Part shown: in pieces, positions 1 to 7,474 of the stretch | How positions within the stretch are numbered: position 1 is the first letter of the stretch | How the letters are laid out: each line of letters opens with the position of its first letter | Source: Flavobacterium amnicola | GTDB taxonomy: Bacteria > Bacteroidota > Bacteroidia > Flavobacteriales > Flavobacteriaceae | Assembly: GCF_004122165.1 (NCBI RefSeq) | Contig: NZ_SBKO01000003.1 | Location: forward strand, 162,965 to 226,964 | DNA length: 64,000 bases | Reading direction: 5' to 3' | Notes under the pieces: generated by a model | The model's database searches: none | Told to the model about the DNA's origin: nothing | Seen by the model: the letters and a program-made list of their open reading frames with translations, nothing else | Program-made: the position numbers and the translations under genes

Positions 1-183
1 TACTTCAATAGCAGTAAATTCAGTATGGTCAACCGCAGAGGCAAGATTGACAAACGTTGGTGCAATGATAATTTTAGTTTGTGTATCGGTAGGTAACTTT
101 TGGATTAATTCATTGATCAAATCTTCGGTTTGCTCGGCATTTTTATTCATTTTCCAATTGCCAGCTACTATTTTTTGTCTCAT
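1..183 (-). CDS. tpiA: Triosephosphate isomerase, N-terminal 61 residues (cut by window edge)
   Basis: Glycolytic enzyme interconverting dihydroxyacetone phosphate and glyceraldehyde 3-phosphate. The reverse strand from position 183 reads MRQKIVAGNWKMNKN, which is the family's N-terminal substrate-binding motif (Asn9 and Lys11 of NWK), followed by a conserved IIIAPTFVNL strand. The rest lies left of the window, so catalytic His and Glu cannot be checked. The ATG overlaps the stop codon of the upstream TlpA-like gene by one base (TAATG), so translation is probably coupled, and this is the fourth gene of a minus-strand operon starting near 2.3 kb. Confidence 0.95.
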   Translation of the reverse strand, partial: MRQKIVAGNWKMNKNAEQTEDLINELIQKLPTDTQTKIIIAPTFVNLASAVDHTEFTAIEV

Positions 184-680
184 TAGTTCAATTCTTTTAA
201 TAAGTTGCTTACTTTTTCATGGTCAGTTTCTATCGCACGGTATAATTTTATTTTTCCAGTTTTGTCTAAGATAATATAACGCGGAATCCAATCTAAATTG
301 ATTGCTTTTCCGAAATCACCTTTCATACCTCCAGGCATTAAGTAATGATCACCTGTAATTGCGTGTTTTTCAATTCCAACTTTCCAAGCTTCTGGAGTTT
401 TATCGGCAGAAAGAAATACAAAGGCAACATTTGGGTTTTGGGCCTGCAATTCTTTTAATTTCGGCATATTTTTGACACAATCGCTGCACCAAGAAGCCCA
501 AGCTTCAATAACAACAGTTTTGCCTTCGTGTTTTTTAAGTATGTCTTTGAAAGCGATTTCATTTCCATTTCCATCCGTAAGTTTGTGTCCCAAAGCTTCA
601 TCTGAAAATTGTTTGTCTTGTGCATTGGTACACGAAATATTTAAGGCAAAAGCAGCAAGTAAGCAAAGTAGTTTTTTCAT
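183..680 (-). CDS. TlpA-like thioredoxin-fold thiol-disulfide protein, exported
   Basis: A 165-residue protein with an N-terminal signal sequence. Cys17 in LNISC could be a lipobox, or the signal may be cleaved after the following TNAQ. The rest is a TlpA/ResA-type thioredoxin fold with the active-site motif WCSDC (Cys65 and Cys68) and a cis-proline region near DWIPRYIILD. Proteins of this family reduce or exchange disulfides in the periplasm, often for cytochrome or envelope proteins. It lies 6 bases after a MauE-thioredoxin fusion gene and overlaps tpiA by one base, which places it in a redox-related operon. The physiological substrate cannot be read from the sequence. Confidence 0.88.
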   Translation of the reverse strand: MKKLLCLLAAFALNISCTNAQDKQFSDEALGHKLTDGNGNEIAFKDILKKHEGKTVVIEAWASWCSDCVKNMPKLKELQAQNPNVAFVFLSADKTPEAWKVGIEKHAITGDHYLMPGGMKGDFGKAINLDWIPRYIILDKTGKIKLYRAIETDHEKVSNLLKELN

Positions 681-686
681 GATTTA

Positions 687-1769
687 TTATTTTTTTAATT
701 CGTTGTATGATTTATTAATTAACTCTTGATAATCTTTTGGATTGAATTGATTTTCGGTAATACCGTAATAGTATTTGTACTCGTTACCATTCCATAAATA
801 TTTTACACCAGGTGTATCTTTTCCAGTTCCTAATAATTTCCAAAACGGAATGATTTCGATGATTTTATATGGATATTCAGCACCGGCTTCTTTGAAAAAA
901 GCAGGGATTAAATCGGCTTCTTCATTCATAAATAGAATTACAACTTCTGGGAAATTTTTGTTGATTTTCCTCATTTCGGTTAATTCTTTAGCGGCTAATC
1001 GACAATGGTCACAACCCGGAACGAAGAAACATAACGTTTTTCTTCCAGTATCGATTTTAGAAAAGAATTGTGCATACCCCGATTTCTTTTTTGCAGGCTC
1101 ATTAAGGACTACTTCTTCCACTTTTTTTGGTGTTTCTTTGGCTGTAGAATCTTTTATCGGTTTTTCAACGGCATCCATTTTTACGGCTCCCGAATCGATT
1201 ACTTCTGTAGTCAAGCTATCCGTTGGTAAAGTTTCAATCGGCATCGCTAATTCCGTATTCGATTTTATAGGTGCTATCAAAAATATTCCGACAATAGTAG
1301 CCAAAGTAACCGCGGCTAATGGCCAAAATTTAGAAGCTGTTTTTTCGGACACCAATAGATACAACCAAATCAGTAAACCAATGGCAATGATGTTTTTGAT
1401 AATCGCTTCAATAGGTGTCATTGGAATTAGTTCACCAAAACAACCACAGTTGCCAGAGTTGCCACCATTTACAAAGGTTTCATATGACAAATGTGCCACA
1501 AAAACGGCTAATAAGGCTATGGTAGCCGGAATTACAATTTTTTTCAGATAGTTATTCTGTAGAATTAAAAATCCCAGGGCCAATTCAATTCCGATTAATA
1601 TTCTGGAAAACCAAGGAGCTATTGCTTCTGAAAATCCTAAGGGATACAATTGTTTTACTTCAAAAGTAGAGATAGCAAAATAGGGAGATGGATACATTTT
1701 GGCTACTGCCGAAACAATGAACAAGGCCGAAATGACTATTTTAATTAAGATGGATAGATTTTTTTTCAT
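687..1769 (-). CDS. DoxX/MauE-type membrane protein fused to a thioredoxin-like domain (BT_3928-type)
   Basis: A 360-residue fusion. Residues 1-140 hold four hydrophobic helices typical of the MauE/DoxX redox-associated membrane family, including the conserved CGCFG (Cys108, Cys110). A fifth helix lies at about 148-166. A Lys/Glu/Pro/Thr-rich linker spans about 167-230. The C-terminal part resembles a thioredoxin fold with CDHC (Cys253, Cys256). By analogy with MauE, the membrane part may pass electrons across the membrane to the thioredoxin part, but this is inference. The gene starts 3 bases after the DUF1599 gene and precedes the TlpA-like gene, so all are likely co-transcribed. Confidence 0.85.
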   Translation of the reverse strand: MKKNLSILIKIVISALFIVSAVAKMYPSPYFAISTFEVKQLYPLGFSEAIAPWFSRILIGIELALGFLILQNNYLKKIVIPATIALLAVFVAHLSYETFVNGGNSGNCGCFGELIPMTPIEAIIKNIIAIGLLIWLYLLVSEKTASKFWPLAAVTLATIVGIFLIAPIKSNTELAMPIETLPTDSLTTEVIDSGAVKMDAVEKPIKDSTAKETPKKVEEVVLNEPAKKKSGYAQFFSKIDTGRKTLCFFVPGCDHCRLAAKELTEMRKINKNFPEVVILFMNEEADLIPAFFKEAGAEYPYKIIEIIPFWKLLGTGKDTPGVKYLWNGNEYKYYYGITENQFNPKDYQELINKSYNELKK

Positions 1770-1772
1770 AGT

Positions 1773-2315
1773 TTAATTATTTCCTTCCAAAAGTATTAAG
1801 GCAAATACTGCATAATTAATCATGTCTTGGTAATTGGCGTCAATTCCTTCAGAAACGATTGTTTTTCCTTTGTTATCTTCAATTTGTTTTACGCGAAGAA
1901 TTTTTTGCAAAATTAAATCGGTTAACGAACTCACACGCATATCACGCCATGCCTCACCATAATCATGATTTTTGTTTTCCATCAAATCTTTGGTCAATTT
2001 GATTTTTTCATCATACAGTTTTACGGCTTCTTCCACGTCTAAATCGGGTTGATCGGCAACTCCTTTATCCAATTGAATTAAGGCCATGATAGAATAATTA
2101 ATTATTCCAATAAATTCAGGTACTTCCCCTTCGTCTACTTTTCGAACGTCATTTTCTTGTAAAGAGCGTATGCGTTGGGCTTTTATGAATATTTGATCCG
2201 TAAGTGATGGCAAACGTAATATACGCCAAGCACTTCCATAATCTTTCATTTTTTTACTATATAAATCGCGGCAAGTGGTAATGATTGCGTCGTATTGTTG
2301 TGAGGTATTACTCAT
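1773..2315 (-). CDS. DUF1599 protein, internally duplicated
   Basis: A 180-residue cytosolic protein of the DUF1599 family, whose biochemical role I do not know. It consists of two tandem copies of one module. Copy one (about 8-88) contains KKMKDYGSAWRILRLPSLTD and ends IINYSIMALIQL. Copy two (about 96-178) contains NHDYGEAWRDMRVSSLTD and ends MINYAVFALILL. The repeated DYG.AWR, SLTD, K..R and INY positions suggest a duplicated helical fold. It is the first gene of the operon leading to tpiA. A -7 box at 2345-2352 gives a short leader. Confidence 0.8.
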   Translation of the reverse strand: MSNTSQQYDAIITTCRDLYSKKMKDYGSAWRILRLPSLTDQIFIKAQRIRSLQENDVRKVDEGEVPEFIGIINYSIMALIQLDKGVADQPDLDVEEAVKLYDEKIKLTKDLMENKNHDYGEAWRDMRVSSLTDLILQKILRVKQIEDNKGKTIVSEGIDANYQDMINYAVFALILLEGNN

Positions 2316-2323
2316 TAGTGTCT

Positions 2324-2331
2324 TATATTTG
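2324..2331 (+). promoter_or_regulatory. Predicted -7 element for folP
   Basis: TATATTTG matches TAnnTTTG, the -7 element of the Bacteroidota housekeeping sigma factor. It lies 51 bases before the folP start. No TTG sits at the ideal 19-base spacing; the nearest is at 23. Confidence 0.5.
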
Positions 2332-2344
2332 TATCAAATTGGTT

Positions 2345-2352
2345 CAAAAATA
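2345..2352 (-). promoter_or_regulatory. Predicted -7 element for the DUF1599-tpiA operon
   Basis: The reverse strand reads TATTTTTG (TAnnTTTG), about 30 bases upstream of the DUF1599 start. It faces the folP box, and both predicted start sites fall near 2338, so the two polymerases would compete for the same DNA. Confidence 0.5.
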
Positions 2353-2382
2353 ACGAATTTTAAATAATAAGCTGTTAATAAA

Positions 2383-3207
2383 ATGCAAATGGCCACAATA
2401 AATTGTAAAGGAAATTTAATTGATTTAACGTCTCCCAAAGTGATGGGAATTTTGAATATTACCCCAGATTCTTTTTATGACGGTGGAAAATTTTCTTCGG
2501 AAGCACTGATTTTGAGTCAAGTGGAAAAAATGCTGACAGATGGCGCGACATTTATTGATATCGGTGGACAATCAAGTCGACCAAGTTCTGAATTTCTTTC
2601 TTCAGATATGGAGCAAAAAAGAGTGTTGCCTGTGGTCGATTTAATTTTGAAAAATTTCCCGAAGGTTTTACTTTCCATCGATACCTTTCACAGCGAAGTA
2701 GCAAACCTTTGTATTGAGCATGGTGCTGCAATGATCAATGATATTTCTGCTGGTAGTTTGGATGAAAAAATGTTTGAAGTGATTGCCAAGCACCAAGTAC
2801 CGTATGTGATGATGCACATGCGTGGCACACCACAAACCATGCAACAATTAACCGATTATGAAGATGTTGTGAAAGAAGTATTATTTTATTTCTCTCAGAA
2901 AATCGCCAAAGCAAGACAATTCGGAATTAATGATTTGATTTTAGATCCTGGATTTGGATTCGCCAAAACAATCGAGCAAAACTTTGTCTTGATGCAACAA
3001 TTGGAGTTACTTCAAATGGCGGAATTGCCCATTCTTGTAGGTGTTTCCAGAAAATCAATGGTTTACAAAAAGCTTGAAACCACAGCTGATAAAGCACTAA
3101 ACGGCACTACAGTTTTAAACACAATTGCTTTAACCAAAGGAGCTAAAATTTTACGCGTTCATGATGTGAAGGAAGCAGTAGAATGTGTGAAATTAACTTC
3201 TTTTTAA
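2383..3207 (+). CDS. folP: Dihydropteroate synthase
   Basis: Condenses p-aminobenzoate with 6-hydroxymethyl-dihydropterin diphosphate in folate synthesis; the target of sulfonamides. The 274 residues show the family signatures MGILNITPDSFYDGGK near the N-terminus, GGQSSRP, the DINDISAG-type strand (MINDISAG), ILDPGFGF, and the C-terminal VGVSRKSM. The first ATG was used; a second ATG two codons later is equally plausible. It is transcribed alone, away from the DUF1599 operon, and its last four bases overlap the convergent thioesterase gene. Confidence 0.95.
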   Translation: MQMATINCKGNLIDLTSPKVMGILNITPDSFYDGGKFSSEALILSQVEKMLTDGATFIDIGGQSSRPSSEFLSSDMEQKRVLPVVDLILKNFPKVLLSIDTFHSEVANLCIEHGAAMINDISAGSLDEKMFEVIAKHQVPYVMMHMRGTPQTMQQLTDYEDVVKEVLFYFSQKIAKARQFGINDLILDPGFGFAKTIEQNFVLMQQLELLQMAELPILVGVSRKSMVYKKLETTADKALNGTTVLNTIALTKGAKILRVHDVKEAVECVKLTSF

Positions 3208-3602
3208 TTTAAAAAACGTTCTATTTGCGGAATAGTGTCAGGTGCTACGGGTCTTCCTTTTTTAATAGCCACACCCGTTACTTTTGCAGTTAGAATAGTT
3301 TTGTTATCAGCAATTCTAATAATGTTTTGGTGAAAAACGACTTTTAAGTTGCCTTCTTTTTCGGCAGCTACTTCAATTTTGAATTTATCACGACTCACCA
3401 ACGAATTTTTAAAATTCATTTCGATGTTTTTGACAACCAATAAAATATTATTTTGAGCAAATTCAACAAAATCAATTCCATGGTGATGTAAGAATTCATG
3501 ACGAGCATGCTCTAAATAATTTTGATAAACCGAATTGTTTACGATGCTTTGTACATCCAATTCGTAATCTCTTACATCCATTTCAATTGAAAACTTTTCC
3601 AT
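3204..3602 (-). CDS. Acyl-CoA thioesterase, YbgC/4HBT hotdog family
   Basis: A 132-residue hotdog-fold protein. The N-terminal MDVRDYELDVQSIVNNSVY corresponds to the 4-hydroxybenzoyl-CoA/YbgC thioesterase signature (family pattern V.Y.D.D..G.v.n..Y), with the catalytic Asp position at ELD, followed by YLEHARHEFL. Such enzymes hydrolyse short or aromatic acyl-CoAs. The length fits the family. It starts 3 bases after the ABC exporter gene, as the last gene of a truA-ABC-thioesterase operon, and overlaps the folP end by 4 bases on the opposite strand. Substrate unknown. Confidence 0.85.
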   Translation of the reverse strand: MEKFSIEMDVRDYELDVQSIVNNSVYQNYLEHARHEFLHHHGIDFVEFAQNNILLVVKNIEMNFKNSLVSRDKFKIEVAAEKEGNLKVVFHQNIIRIADNKTILTAKVTGVAIKKGRPVAPDTIPQIERFLN

Positions 3603-3605
3603 TTT

Positions 3606-5378
3606 TTAAGGGTTAATTTCTTCTTCTTCTTCTTCGTGATTTATAAACTGAGCTTCATACAATTTTCTGTAATAGCCTTCTTCTTTTTGTAATAAGTTTT
3701 GATGATTGCCTTCCTCTACTACAATTCCTTTGTCTAATACTACAATTTTATCAGCATTAATTACGGTGGCCAATCGGTGAGCAATGACGATTGAAGTACG
3801 GTTTTTGGTCAACGTTACCGTCGCTTTTTGAATCATTTCTTCCAAATAAGCATCGATTGAGGATGTGGCTTCGTCTAAAATCAAAATGCTTGGATTACTC
3901 AAATAGGCACGCAAGAATGCAATTAACTGTCGTTGTCCAGAGGATAACATATTGCCTCGTTCCTTCACATTATAATCGTAATTTTCGGGCAAGCTCATAA
4001 TAAAGTCGTGCGCACCAATTTCTTTCGCGGCTTTAATGACTTCTTCTCTTGAAATCGATTCGTTATTCAGTGTAATATTATTGTGAATAGTGTCGGCAAA
4101 AAGGAAAACATCTTGTAACACGACGGCGATTTGTTTGCGTAAACTGTCTAAAGTGAAATTTTGAATGTTTTTATCATCAATAGAGATGGCTCCCGATTTA
4201 ATATCGTAAAAACGGTTCAGTAAATTAATTATAGTTGATTTTCCAGCACCTGTAGCTCCAACTATAGCAATCGTTTCCCCTTTATGTACAGAGAGATTGA
4301 TGCTTTTCAAGACCTCTTCATCCGGTTTGTAACCAAAAGTTACATTTTCGAAGTTGATTTTTCCTTCAAATTTTGGAGCCATTTGAGTGCCGTTGCTTTC
4401 GATATGTTTTTCAGAATCCAATACTTCAAAAACACGATTGGCTGCAATCATTCCCATTTGCATCTCGTTGAATTTATCGGCAATTTGACGCAACGGCGTA
4501 AAAAAGATGGCGATGTACATATTGAATGCCATTAAATCACCCAACTCGGTTACAGGATCCCTTTTTAAGACTAAAATTGAACCAAAATAAATGATTAAAC
4601 TCAACGTTAATGCAGAAATAATATCGGCAATTGGAAAGAAGATGGAGTTGTACCAAACGTTTTTTACCCAGGCTTTTCGGTGTAAATTATTGATTTCTTT
4701 AAACTTTTTATATTCGGTTTCTTCGCGTGTAAAAAGCTGTACGATTTTCATTCCTGAAACACGTTCTTGTACGAATGTATTCATATTGGCCACTTGGTTA
4801 CGAACTTCTTCGAAAGCATCTTTCATTTTCACTTGGAAAATACGAGTGGCGTAGATCAAAATTGGCATGGCAGCCACAACAATCATCGTCAATTTCCAAT
4901 TCATATATAACATAAACCCAAGAATGACGACCATTTTGAGCAAGTCAGAGATAATCATAAACAATCCTTGACTAAAAATTCGGGCGATGGCTTCAATATC
5001 AGAAACCGAACGTGTGATTAGTTTGCCAACAGGTTCGTGATCGTAATAACTTATTTTGAAACTGGTTAAATGTTTGAATAATTTAATTCGGATGTCTTTC
5101 ACAATATCTTGTCCCAAAACATTGGCCCAATACACAAAATAAAACTGGGCTAAAACTTCCAAAAACAACGTAATTCCCATGATGATCGTCATGATAATGA
5201 ATCCGTTTACTTTTTTAGGGATAACGTAATCATCAATAATATCTTTCAATAAATAGGGGCGAAGTGCAGCAAAAATAGAGAGCAAAATAGCCCATGCAAT
5301 AACACTGTTATAGCGCCATTTATAGGGTTTTGTATATTCTAAAATCCGTTTGAATAAACGGGTATCAAATGCTTTCAT
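3606..5378 (-). CDS. ABC exporter, fused permease and ATPase (MsbA/lipid-flippase type)
   Basis: A 590-residue half-transporter. Residues 1-310 contain about six transmembrane helices of the type 1 exporter fold. The nucleotide-binding domain (about 335-570) shows Walker A GATGAGKST, signature LSSGQRQL, Walker B ILILDEATS and the H-loop IVIAHRL. The signature reads LSSGQ, a common variant of LSGGQ. It probably works as a homodimer exporting lipid or drug; the substrate is not evident. An acidic Glu-rich tail ends the protein. Its ATG overlaps the truA stop as ATGA, indicating translational coupling. Confidence 0.9.
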   Translation of the reverse strand: MKAFDTRLFKRILEYTKPYKWRYNSVIAWAILLSIFAALRPYLLKDIIDDYVIPKKVNGFIIMTIIMGITLFLEVLAQFYFVYWANVLGQDIVKDIRIKLFKHLTSFKISYYDHEPVGKLITRSVSDIEAIARIFSQGLFMIISDLLKMVVILGFMLYMNWKLTMIVVAAMPILIYATRIFQVKMKDAFEEVRNQVANMNTFVQERVSGMKIVQLFTREETEYKKFKEINNLHRKAWVKNVWYNSIFFPIADIISALTLSLIIYFGSILVLKRDPVTELGDLMAFNMYIAIFFTPLRQIADKFNEMQMGMIAANRVFEVLDSEKHIESNGTQMAPKFEGKINFENVTFGYKPDEEVLKSINLSVHKGETIAIVGATGAGKSTIINLLNRFYDIKSGAISIDDKNIQNFTLDSLRKQIAVVLQDVFLFADTIHNNITLNNESISREEVIKAAKEIGAHDFIMSLPENYDYNVKERGNMLSSGQRQLIAFLRAYLSNPSILILDEATSSIDAYLEEMIQKATVTLTKNRTSIVIAHRLATVINADKIVVLDKGIVVEEGNHQNLLQKEEGYYRKLYEAQFINHEEEEEEINP

Positions 5379-6118
5379 TCTTGTTTAATGTATGGATACG
5401 TAATTTTTGTTAAAAACAATCCTTGTGCGGGTACCGAAAAGCCAGCTTTTTTACGACTTTTACTTTCAATTATTTTTATAAAATCGTCGGTATTAATTTT
5501 ATGTAAGCCAATATTAACTAAAGTTCCCACAATGGCGCGAACCATATTTCGTAAGAATCTATCGGCAGTTATGGTAAAGATAAGGGTATTGTTTTCTTTT
5601 TTCCAATAGGCTTCAGTTATTTTACAATTGTATGTAAAAACATCAGTATTCGTCTTGGAAAAACATTCAAAATCGGTAAAATCTAATAATAATTTGGCCG
5701 CTGCATTCATCGCATCAACATCTAAATCATGATGATAAAACCAAGCCAATTCGGTATTAAAAACATTTTTTTGGGTAGCAATATGATAATGGTAGGTTCT
5801 TGAAGTCGCATCAAAACGTGCATGTGCATCATGGTGAACCGGAATGATTTTAAAAATGGAGATGTCTTTTGGTAAAAAGGAATTGGCTTTGTAGGTCAGT
5901 TTTTCAATGTCCAATTCTTTTTCAGTATCGAAATGCCCATACATTTGTGAAGCGTGAACACCAGTATCGGTACGTCCTGCGCCAACAATTTCGATTTCTT
6001 CTTGCAGTAATGTTGAAAAGACTTTGTTTAATGTTTCTTGTACCGAAACCGCATTGGGTTGGTATTGCCAACCATGGTAATGGGTCCCGTTATATGCAAA
6101 TTCTAGGAAATATCTCAA
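5375..6118 (-). CDS. truA: tRNA pseudouridine synthase A
   Basis: Makes pseudouridine at positions 38-40 of tRNA anticodon arms. The catalytic motif GAGRTDTGVHA, with Asp51 in this numbering, and HYHGWQYQPNA near the start are clear. I start the gene at the TTG at 6118, giving 247 residues beginning (M)RYFLEFAYNG. The frame stays open to a TTG at 6136, but that codon is inside a -7 promoter box (6134-6141), so transcription should begin downstream of it. First gene of an operon with the ABC exporter and thioesterase. Confidence 0.93.
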   Translation of the reverse strand: MRYFLEFAYNGTHYHGWQYQPNAVSVQETLNKVFSTLLQEEIEIVGAGRTDTGVHASQMYGHFDTEKELDIEKLTYKANSFLPKDISIFKIIPVHHDAHARFDATSRTYHYHIATQKNVFNTELAWFYHHDLDVDAMNAAAKLLLDFTDFECFSKTNTDVFTYNCKITEAYWKKENNTLIFTITADRFLRNMVRAIVGTLVNIGLHKINTDDFIKIIESKSRKKAGFSVPAQGLFLTKITYPYIKQE

Positions 6119-6133
6119 TTTAAAATCTTTTTG

Positions 6134-6141
6134 CAAAGATA
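6134..6141 (-). promoter_or_regulatory. Predicted -7 element for truA operon
   Basis: The reverse strand reads TATCTTTG, an exact TAnnTTTG. The start site would be near 6128, giving a leader of about 10 bases to the TTG at 6118. This decides the truA start. No TTG is seen at the expected -33 distance. Confidence 0.55.
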
Positions 6142-6183
6142 AAGAAATGATTTAAGATTGCTTTGTTCCTTGCTAGTTCAAAT

Positions 6184-6212
6184 AAAAAAAAACAGAGAAC
6201 CTAAGTTCTCTG
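6184..6212 (-). terminator. Terminator of the tyrosine-rich secreted protein gene
   Basis: Inverted repeat CAGAGAAC (6193-6200), loop CTAA, GTTCTCTG (6205-6212). On the minus strand it is followed by a run of nine T (6192-6184). It sits 23 bases after the stop of the gene at 6235. Confidence 0.75.
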
Positions 6213-6234
6213 AATTTCTAATTAAGTAGATGAA

Positions 6235-6795
6235 TTAACGTCTTCCGTGACCACGACCGTTCCCACCTCCTGAGTTTCCTCTGTCGTTATCATTGTCTTT
6301 TTTATAATGACCATGTGCATTTCCATTTCCTCTTTTTTCATAACGGTCATTATCATAATTTCTATAGTCTCTTCTGTCGGAAACGGCTACATAGTTACCT
6401 CTTCGATTATAGTTTGGGCCATAATATTCTTGACGGTAGTTTCTGTAGTTATCTCTCCAGTAATAATTTCTGTGATGGTTGAAATGTGCCCAAGGGGAAT
6501 TTCCTCTATAATCAATAACTACTCGATGTGCTCTATTGATATCATATCCGTGGCAATATTCTGGTAAATAACGAGAACGTAGCCATCCGTGAGGTCCATA
6601 ATAAATGTATACTTCGGCAAAATTATCGTAGTAGCATTCTAATTCAGGTAAATATACATACTGAACTCTGTCTTCATAATAGTGTCCGCACCAGTCAGGA
6701 CGTGAGCCAATATTTAAACTAACAGAAACTTGTGCGTTAGATTGCAATGTAAAAGACATCAACATGGCTCCTATAATAATTTGTAAATTTTTCAT
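6235..6795 (-). CDS. Secreted Tyr/Asn/Arg-rich protein of unknown function
   Basis: I do not recognise a specific family. The 186 residues begin with a signal peptide ending about SNAQ at residue 22. Residues 23-100 are rich in Tyr, aromatic and acidic residues (DWCGHYYEDRVQYVYLPE, EVYIYYGPHGWLRSR). From about 105 onward the chain becomes low-complexity Arg/Asn/Tyr, then a basic Gly/His/Arg tail ending GNGRGHGRR. It is expected outside the inner membrane. It has its own terminator, and a 97-base gap separates it from maf, so it may be a single-gene unit. Confidence 0.75.
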   Translation of the reverse strand: MKNLQIIIGAMLMSFTLQSNAQVSVSLNIGSRPDWCGHYYEDRVQYVYLPELECYYDNFAEVYIYYGPHGWLRSRYLPEYCHGYDINRAHRVVIDYRGNSPWAHFNHHRNYYWRDNYRNYRQEYYGPNYNRRGNYVAVSDRRDYRNYDNDRYEKRGNGNAHGHYKKDNDNDRGNSGGGNGRGHGRR

Positions 6796-6892
6796 ATTAA
6801 TTGGTTTTTAGTTATGGGTACTATATAAACGTTTATGTTTGATAATTAGTATCCAATTACTGTGCCAAAAAATAGAATGAGTAAAGTTGAAA

Positions 6893-7474
6893 TTATAATT
6901 TTAACAAATATTGATAGACTTTTTCAGTGGGTAAACCCACGACATTTGTATAGGAACCTTCTATTTTTGAAATGCCAATAAGGCCAATCCAGTCTTGTAT
7001 TCCGTAGCTTCCTGCTTTGTCAAAAGGTTGGTAGTTTTCTAAATAAAAATGGATGGCTTCGTCCGATAAATCTCCAAAAGTAACTTTGGTTACATCGTTG
7101 ATGATTTCTGTTTTAGTGGCTGTTTTAAAACAAACGGATCCAATCACTTCATGGGTAGCATTGGCCAAACTTTTAAGCATTTGAAAAGCATCTTCATAGT
7201 CTTTGGGTTTTCCCAACGCTTGATTGTTATGCCAGACCAAGGTATCGCTGGTGATGAGTAGTTCGTTGTCTTGTAGTTCATTATCGAATGCGGCAGCTTT
7301 CAATTCTGCTAAAAAATCGGTTATTTCAAGATGCTGTAAGTTTTCAGGGTAAATTTCTTCAATTTCTTTTAATCGAATTTCAAAATCGAAACCAAATTCT
7401 TTAAAAAATTGTTGTCTACGAGGCGACCCCGATGCTAGAATAATTTTGGTGTTTTTTAATTTATTGCGCAGCAT
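6893..7474 (-). CDS. maf: Maf-family nucleoside triphosphate pyrophosphatase
   Basis: Hydrolyses non-canonical or modified nucleoside triphosphates (dTTP/UTP-type in this subfamily) to the monophosphate, keeping the nucleotide pool clean. The 193 residues carry the Maf signature ILASGSPRRQQFF, the acidic TSDTLVW motif, LGKP, and QPFDKAGSYGIQDW near the C-terminus, all typical of YhdE/Maf enzymes. The ATG lies inside the end of the upstream prenyltransferase gene (14-base overlap), so it is the last gene of a four-gene minus-strand operon. Confidence 0.92.
   Translation of the reverse strand: MLRNKLKNTKIILASGSPRRQQFFKEFGFDFEIRLKEIEEIYPENLQHLEITDFLAELKAAAFDNELQDNELLITSDTLVWHNNQALGKPKDYEDAFQMLKSLANATHEVIGSVCFKTATKTEIINDVTKVTFGDLSDEAIHFYLENYQPFDKAGSYGIQDWIGLIGISKIEGSYTNVVGLPTEKVYQYLLKL

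Noticed and set aside
47..274. Plus-strand open frame at the left edge
   Set aside because: It is antisense to tpiA and the TlpA-like gene, both of which match strong families on the minus strand.
775..1551. 258-codon plus-strand open frame
   Set aside because: Antisense to the MauE-thioredoxin fusion; it has no signal, family or promoter, and long antisense frames are common here.
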